Of a stretch of DNA of 64,000 nucleotides, positions 61,269 through 64,000 are shown in pieces. The stretch comes from Flavobacteriaceae bacterium (lineage in GTDB: Bacteria; Bacteroidota; Bacteroidia; Flavobacteriales; Flavobacteriaceae): NCBI GenBank assembly GCA_029248405.1, contig JAQWJJ010000016.1:124001-188000 (forward strand), read 5' to 3'. Made by a program: the position numbers and the translations under genes. Positions within the stretch are counted from its first letter, which is position 1, and each line of letters starts with the position of its first letter. A model generated the notes under the pieces. That model was not told where the DNA came from, made no database searches, and worked only from the letters and a program-made list of their open reading frames with translations.

Positions 61269-63701
61269 ATGAATGTAGTAAAAAGAGACGGCCATAGCGA
61301 ACCAGTGATGTTCGACAAAATCACAGCCCGAGTGCGTAAATTATGTTACGGACTCAATGAATTAGTAGACCCTGTAAGAGTCGCCATGCGTGTGATTGAA
61401 GGGCTTTATGACGGTGTGACGACAAGTGAGTTGGATACGTTAGCTGCAGAAATTGCGGCAACCATGACCGTCTCTCATCCAGATTATGCCATCCTGGCGG
61501 CCCGGATATCCGTTTCCAACCTCCACAAAAACACAAAGAAGACCTTTTCTGAGGTGATGTCAGATCTATATCTATATGTTAATCCAAGAACTGGCAAAAA
61601 GGCCCCTTTATTAAGTGATGAGGTCTACAAAGTGATTCAAGATAATGCAGAGATGCTAGACTCAGCCATTATTTATAATCGCGATTTTAATTATGATTAT
61701 TTTGGATTCAAAACCCTCGAGCGCTCCTATCTGTTAAAGCTAAATGGACAGATTGCAGAGCGTCCACAGCATATGCTCATGCGCGTTTCTCTAGGGATTC
61801 ATCTTAACGATATCGATGCGGCACTTGAGACTTATGAGCTCATGTCTAAGAAATATTTTACACACGCAACACCTACTTTATTCAATAGTGGGACGCCAAA
61901 GCCACAAATGTCCTCGTGTTTCCTTTTGGCCATGAAAGATGACAGCATCGATGGTATTTATGATACTTTGAAACAAACCGCCAAGATCTCACAATCTGCA
62001 GGCGGGATTGGTTTATCAATTCATAACATTCGTGCGACAGGATCCTATATCTCCGGGACTAATGGGACCTCTAATGGCATTGTGCCCATGCTTCGTGTTT
62101 TTAATGACACGGCGCGCTACGTCGATCAAGGTGGTGGGAAAAGAAAGGGGAGTTTTGCAATTTATGTAGAGCCATGGCATGCGGACATCTTTGACTTTTT
62201 GGACCTCAAAAAGAATCATGGTAAAGAAGAGATGCGTGCACGCGACTTGTTCTATGCCATGTGGATCCCAGATTTGTTCATGAAACGTGTTCAAGACGAC
62301 AGCACTTGGACACTGATGTGTCCTAACGAATGTCCAGGACTTTATGATTGTCATGGTGATGAATTTGAAGAAATGTATTTGGCTTATGAAGCTCAGGATA
62401 AGGGCAGAAAGACCATCCGTGCACGCGAGCTTTGGGAGAAAATCTTGGAGTCTCAGATCGAAACAGGGACGCCTTATATGCTGTATAAGGATGCTGCCAA
62501 CCGCAAGAGTAACCAAAAGAATTTGGGAACCATCCGTTCTTCGAATTTGTGTACTGAAATCATGGAGTACACCTCTGCAGATGAAGTCGCAGTTTGTAAC
62601 TTGGCGTCTATTGCCTTGCCCATGTTTGTCAAAAAAGGAGCTTTTGACCACAAAGAACTTTTTAAGGTGACCAAGAGAGTCACCAAGAACTTGAATCGCG
62701 TTATTGATCGAAATTACTACCCAGTAGTTGAGGCAGAAAACTCGAATTTCCGTCACAGACCTGTAGGTTTAGGAATTCAGGGACTGGCAGATGCGTTCAT
62801 CTTGTTGCGCCTGCCGTTCACCAGCGATGAAGCCAAAAAACTGAATCAAGAAATTTTTGAGACCCTTTATTTTGCCGCTTTAACAGCTTCGATGGAGGAG
62901 GCCAAAGTGGACGGACCTTACCAATCATATAAAGGCTCACCTATTTCAGAGGGGCTTTTTCAACACAACCTTTGGAACATCAAAGATGAAGAGTTGAGCG
63001 GCCGATGGGATTGGGCAAAACTTCGCAAAGACATCAAAAAGCATGGAGTGCGCAACTCATTACTTGTAGCACCGATGCCCACAGCTTCTACATCTCAGAT
63101 TTTAGGAAATAATGAGGCTTTTGAGCCCTATACGTCCAATATTTACACCCGTCGTGTACTTTCTGGTGAGTTTATTGTTGTGAACAAGCATCTTCTAGAA
63201 GATTTGGTTGAAATAGGCTTATGGAATGATACCCTAAAAGAAGAGATCATGAGGGCCAATGGATCTATCCAACATATTGAAGGGATTCCGCAAGAGCTCA
63301 AAGAATTATATAAGACGGTTTGGGAATTATCTATGAAAGATATTATTGATATGTCCCGCCATAGAGGTTACTTTATTGACCAGTCACAATCACTCAACCT
63401 ATTTATGGAAAATGCGAATATGGCCAAACTGACTTCGATGCACTTCTACGCCTGGCAGAGTGGGCTCAAAACGGGCATGTATTATCTGCGCACAAAGAGT
63501 GCTGTGGATGCCATTAAATTCACCCTTAATAATCAAGCCAAGGAGGAAAAGATTCCAGCCGAAGCGCCTAAAGCCAAAGCGGTCCCTGTAGGCGTGTCAG
63601 GGCCTGAAAAGACTTTGACAGCTCAGGAGTTGCGTGAGATGCTTGCGCAGGGCAAGGATGCTGCTGAAAACGATGAGGATTGCTTGATGTGTGGTTCTTA
63701 A
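61269..63701 (+). CDS. nrdA: ribonucleotide reductase class Ia, large (alpha) subunit
   Basis: The 810-residue protein has an N-terminal ATP cone (residues about 1-95, opening [18 protein letters not shown]) that senses dATP. The catalytic barrel carries cysteines in [21 protein letters not shown] and [10 protein letters not shown]. The C-terminal CLMCGS pair is reduced by thioredoxin or glutaredoxin. Tyrosines of the radical path are within the last 110 residues ([15 protein letters not shown]). A linker of about 45 residues rich in Lys/Ala/Glu precedes the CxxC tail. A terminator follows 9 bp downstream. Confidence 0.95.
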   Translation: MNVVKRDGHSEPVMFDKITARVRKLCYGLNELVDPVRVAMRVIEGLYDGVTTSELDTLAAEIAATMTVSHPDYAILAARISVSNLHKNTKKTFSEVMSDLYLYVNPRTGKKAPLLSDEVYKVIQDNAEMLDSAIIYNRDFNYDYFGFKTLERSYLLKLNGQIAERPQHMLMRVSLGIHLNDIDAALETYELMSKKYFTHATPTLFNSGTPKPQMSSCFLLAMKDDSIDGIYDTLKQTAKISQSAGGIGLSIHNIRATGSYISGTNGTSNGIVPMLRVFNDTARYVDQGGGKRKGSFAIYVEPWHADIFDFLDLKKNHGKEEMRARDLFYAMWIPDLFMKRVQDDSTWTLMCPNECPGLYDCHGDEFEEMYLAYEAQDKGRKTIRARELWEKILESQIETGTPYMLYKDAANRKSNQKNLGTIRSSNLCTEIMEYTSADEVAVCNLASIALPMFVKKGAFDHKELFKVTKRVTKNLNRVIDRNYYPVVEAENSNFRHRPVGLGIQGLADAFILLRLPFTSDEAKKLNQEIFETLYFAALTASMEEAKVDGPYQSYKGSPISEGLFQHNLWNIKDEELSGRWDWAKLRKDIKKHGVRNSLLVAPMPTASTSQILGNNEAFEPYTSNIYTRRVLSGEFIVVNKHLLEDLVEIGLWNDTLKEEIMRANGSIQHIEGIPQELKELYKTVWELSMKDIIDMSRHRGYFIDQSQSLNLFMENANMAKLTSMHFYAWQSGLKTGMYYLRTKSAVDAIKFTLNNQAKEEKIPAEAPKAKAVPVGVSGPEKTLTAQELREMLAQGKDAAENDEDCLMCGS

Positions 63702-63710
63702 AGAATAAAT

Positions 63711-63743
63711 AAAAAAAGCCCCGCATTTGCGGGGCTTTTTTTT
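63711..63743 (+). terminator. Rho-independent terminator of nrdA
   Basis: A 14-bp stem (A7-GCCCCGC with GCGGGGC-T7, 4-nt loop) ends in a T run. It could also serve the convergent minus-strand gene at 63802. Confidence 0.9.
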
Positions 63744-63801
63744 GCTCAAAATACGAGGTGTTTTGCTCGTATAAGATGTCTATTCAATAAAGTTAATGCC
63801 T

Positions 63802-64000
63802 TTATTTGACGTTTTTGTTATAGACCTGCATCAATTCCCAAACCGCATCAATAAGATCTTTAGACTCGAGGAGCACATTAAAATAAAGCGCTGTGTTTTT
63901 AGGACTAGACTCTTCTTTACGGGTCAAGGTTACCTGGTCATCAATGCGCTGTGAAACACTCTGGCTCAATGCTTCAAGCTCAGCCGTTATGGTGCTGATG
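63802..64000 (-). CDS. C-terminal 66 codons of a helical, PhoU-like protein, probably a phosphate transporter
   Basis: The minus strand reads in frame from the window edge to a TAA at 63802-63804. The visible end includes AELEALSQSVSQRIDDQV, then LYFNVLLESKDLIDAVWELM, and stops at YNKNVK. This is amphipathic and resembles the C-terminal PhoU-like helical region of Bacteroidota phosphate transporters (the LYFxxLxESKxL pattern). The rest of the gene lies outside the window, so the name is tentative. Confidence 0.5.
   Translation of the reverse strand, partial: ISTITAELEALSQSVSQRIDDQVTLTRKEESSPKNTALYFNVLLESKDLIDAVWELMQVYNKNVK

Noticed and set aside
62016-62756. Long antisense open frame of 246 codons opposite nrdA
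   Set aside because: It lies wholly inside nrdA, shows no family motif, and arises from the codon pattern of the sense gene.
1-64000. CRISPR arrays, insertion sequences, prophage or integrative elements
   Set aside because: No regularly spaced repeats, transposase or integrase motifs, or terminal inverted repeats were seen on either strand.

Overview
The window is a gene-dense chromosomal segment from a member of the Bacteroidota, most likely class Flavobacteriia. The signs are a PorZ-type beta-propeller with a C-terminal type IX secretion sorting domain, a THC0290_0291-like outer-membrane protein, DUF4286, DUF4199 and DUF3109 family proteins, a two-domain OlsF-type ornithine-lipid synthase, a MetRS with a KISTS loop, few Shine-Dalgarno sequences, and TAnnTTTG (-7) elements just upstream of start codons. 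No transposase, integrase, phage gene, CRISPR array or rRNA operon was seen. One tRNA gene (Leu, anticodon CAA) is present.

Layout. (1) 1-8759 is the main accessory locus, a divergent 3-keto-glycoside / sugar-oxidation cluster. A tight seven-gene minus-strand run (SdpI-like, two DUF1080 lipoproteins, sugar isomerase/epimerase, Gfo/Idh/MocA oxidoreductase, MFS permease, lipoprotein isomerase/epimerase) faces a plus-strand pair (GMC dehydrogenase and a Tat-exported gluconate-2-dehydrogenase-subunit-3-like protein). The 253-bp gap between them holds a perfect 14-bp palindrome typical of LacI-family operators. An azurin-like copper lipoprotein follows at 8907. The likely logic is oxidation of a glycoside at C3 in the periplasm, cleavage by DUF1080 proteins, import, then reduction or isomerisation in the cytoplasm. 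(2) 9420-16563 carries mixed metabolism: YheT hydrolase, thioesterase, EamA exporter, ArsC-like protein, DUF3298 lipoprotein, cystathionine gamma-synthase, outer-membrane protein and glutamate dehydrogenase. (3) 16718-19716 is porZ-recO. (4) 19713-28271 is a minus-strand run of acs, a heme-receptor-like TonB receptor, a DASS carboxylate transporter and ppc. A perfect 20-bp palindrome lies between acs and the divergent ssb.

(5) 28499-37290 holds ssb, a U32 (TrhP-like) protein with its ferredoxin, metG, an LD-carboxypeptidase, yraN and mfd. (6) 37370-42519 holds terB-like, fbp, a GNAT, aspartate kinase and olsF. (7) 42516-54682 is a long minus-strand housekeeping run: DUF1801, DUF4199, a 2-hydroxyacid dehydrogenase, mgtE, rsmA, DUF4286, a TPR protein, serS, an HTTM protein, ribF, pth, rplY and prs. 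(8) 54796-64000 holds tRNA-Leu, a membrane AraC-type regulator that looks truncated at its N-terminus, a HupE-like protein, a dCMP deaminase, an S41 protease, a small membrane protein, marC, DUF3109, nrdB-nrdA, and the tail of a probable phosphate-transport protein.

Most of the window is conserved core genome. The cluster at 1-8759 and the palindromes at 6267 and 28384 are the parts that deserve attention. Identifications rest on reading translated sequences and motifs by eye; no database search was run.
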